Under the pieces are notes generated by a model. It was given only the letters and a program-made list of their open reading frames with translations, did no database searches and was not told the DNA's origin. DNA of 64,000 bases from contig NZ_CP021109.1 of NCBI RefSeq assembly GCF_002119725.1, positions 124,001-188,000 of the forward strand. Reading direction: 5' to 3'. Shown in pieces: positions 63,726 to 64,000 of this stretch. The DNA is from Bordetella genomosp. 9. GTDB lineage: Bacteria > Pseudomonadota > Gammaproteobacteria > Burkholderiales > Burkholderiaceae_B. A program made the position numbers and the translations under genes. Position 1 is the stretch's first letter; each line of letters starts with the position of its first letter.

Positions 63726-64000
63726 ACGCCTCCAAGATGCGGTCCGCGAACGGCCCGGCGCCGGCCAGTCCGGCGGCCATGCCGCCCGCGTGGACGCCTT
63801 GCGCGCGCAACTGCGCGCCATGGGCGCGGAAACACGGACGTCCGCCGCCGCGCCAGGCCCGCACGCGCAAAGCGAGTCCGGCCAGAGCCAGGCGCCGCTG
63901 GGCCTTGCCAAGCGCACGTCGAATCTGTTCCGCGACCGCACCGAAGGCGCCAAGCGCCGCCTGGACCTGAGCGACTTCACGCACGTCAATGGCGTGGACA
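63715..64000 (+). CDS. FAD-binding oxidase, N-terminal part (cut by window edge)
   Basis: Open frame from ATG 63715, overlapping the methyltransferase by 11 bases, and still open at the window end; at least 95 residues. After a variable Ala/Arg-rich lead, LAKRTSNLFRDRTEG and LDLSDFTHVNGVD resemble the start of the FAD-binding oxidases that accompany CFA-like methyltransferases (for example TmsA/BfaA, DprE1-like). If so it would reduce a methylene intermediate to a methyl branch. The call rests on a short segment and on the neighbour. Confidence 0.65.
   Translation, partial: MPGERLQDAVRERPGAGQSGGHAARVDALRAQLRAMGAETRTSAAAPGPHAQSESGQSQAPLGLAKRTSNLFRDRTEGAKRRLDLSDFTHVNGVD

Noticed and set aside
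1..64000. tRNA, rRNA, CRISPR array, prophage or insertion sequence
   Set aside because: No spaced direct repeats of CRISPR type, no cloverleaf or rRNA tracts, and no integrase or transposase genes were seen in any frame.

Overview
The window is high-GC, densely packed bacterial chromosome. Gene content and order point to a betaproteobacterium of the Burkholderiales, most likely Alcaligenaceae and close to Bordetella/Achromobacter. The clues are a caa3-type cox cluster with the small assembly protein, DUF2970 and twin-membrane DUF2909 genes, several stand-alone Bug/TctC solute-binding proteins, PhaM, DUF3717 and DUF2242 genes, and an lrp-glmS pair. No rRNA, tRNA, CRISPR array, integrase or insertion sequence was seen. 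Both window edges cut genes: fghA on the left and an FAD-binding oxidase on the right.

Layout. 1-6560: S-formylglutathione hydrolase, a small membrane protein, rpoH with a perfect CIRCE operator, then a cAMP phosphodiesterase (cpdA) divergent from a Na+/H+ antiporter that carries a C-terminal cyclic-nucleotide-binding domain. 6600-16400: a CocE-type hydrolase with a peptide-type solute-binding protein, then a LacI regulator divergent from a TRAP transporter (dctQ-dctM-dctP) and an IlvD/Edd-type aldonate dehydratase, with a near-perfect LacI-family operator between them. 16400-26200: a NUDIX hydrolase, then the aa3/caa3 cytochrome oxidase cluster (coxB, coxA, small assembly protein, DUF2970, coxC, DUF2909, SURF1, SCO-like, ctaA, ctaB, sco), which lacks the usual ctaG/cox11. 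26200-30500: the most unusual locus, a large toxin/effector-like gene split into two overlapping frames by a one-base shift at an A5 run. Its C-terminal half has two copies of an internal module and an HExxH metalloprotease signature. 30500-43600: housekeeping and envelope genes (DUF3717, glycine-zipper protein with pentapeptide repeats, phaM, glmU, MFS, ugd, glycosyltransferase, lrp, glmS, methyltransferase, DUF2242 lipoprotein, VOC, HdeD).

43800-64000 is largely accessory catabolism and transport. It holds an MHS-family symporter and a DUF427 protein. Next is a five-gene operon (Bug, GntR, aconitase-like large and small subunits, isocitrate-lyase-superfamily lyase) with an inverted repeat at its promoter. 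An MFS gene with a GlxA-type AraC regulator follows, then a LysR-controlled operon of an RraA-like protein, a Bug protein and an FMN alpha-hydroxy-acid oxidase. The last part holds psiF, an XRE-cupin regulator with a polar amino acid ABC transporter and a PuuB-like amine oxidase, and finally a cyclopropane-synthase-like methyltransferase overlapping an FAD-binding oxidase, a pairing that recalls the actinobacterial 10-methyl fatty acid (tmsB-tmsA) genes.

Three near-identical intergenic palindromic repeats (two in tandem after coxC, one at about 50.7 kb) form a dispersed repeat family. All functional calls come from reading the sequence; no database search was run.
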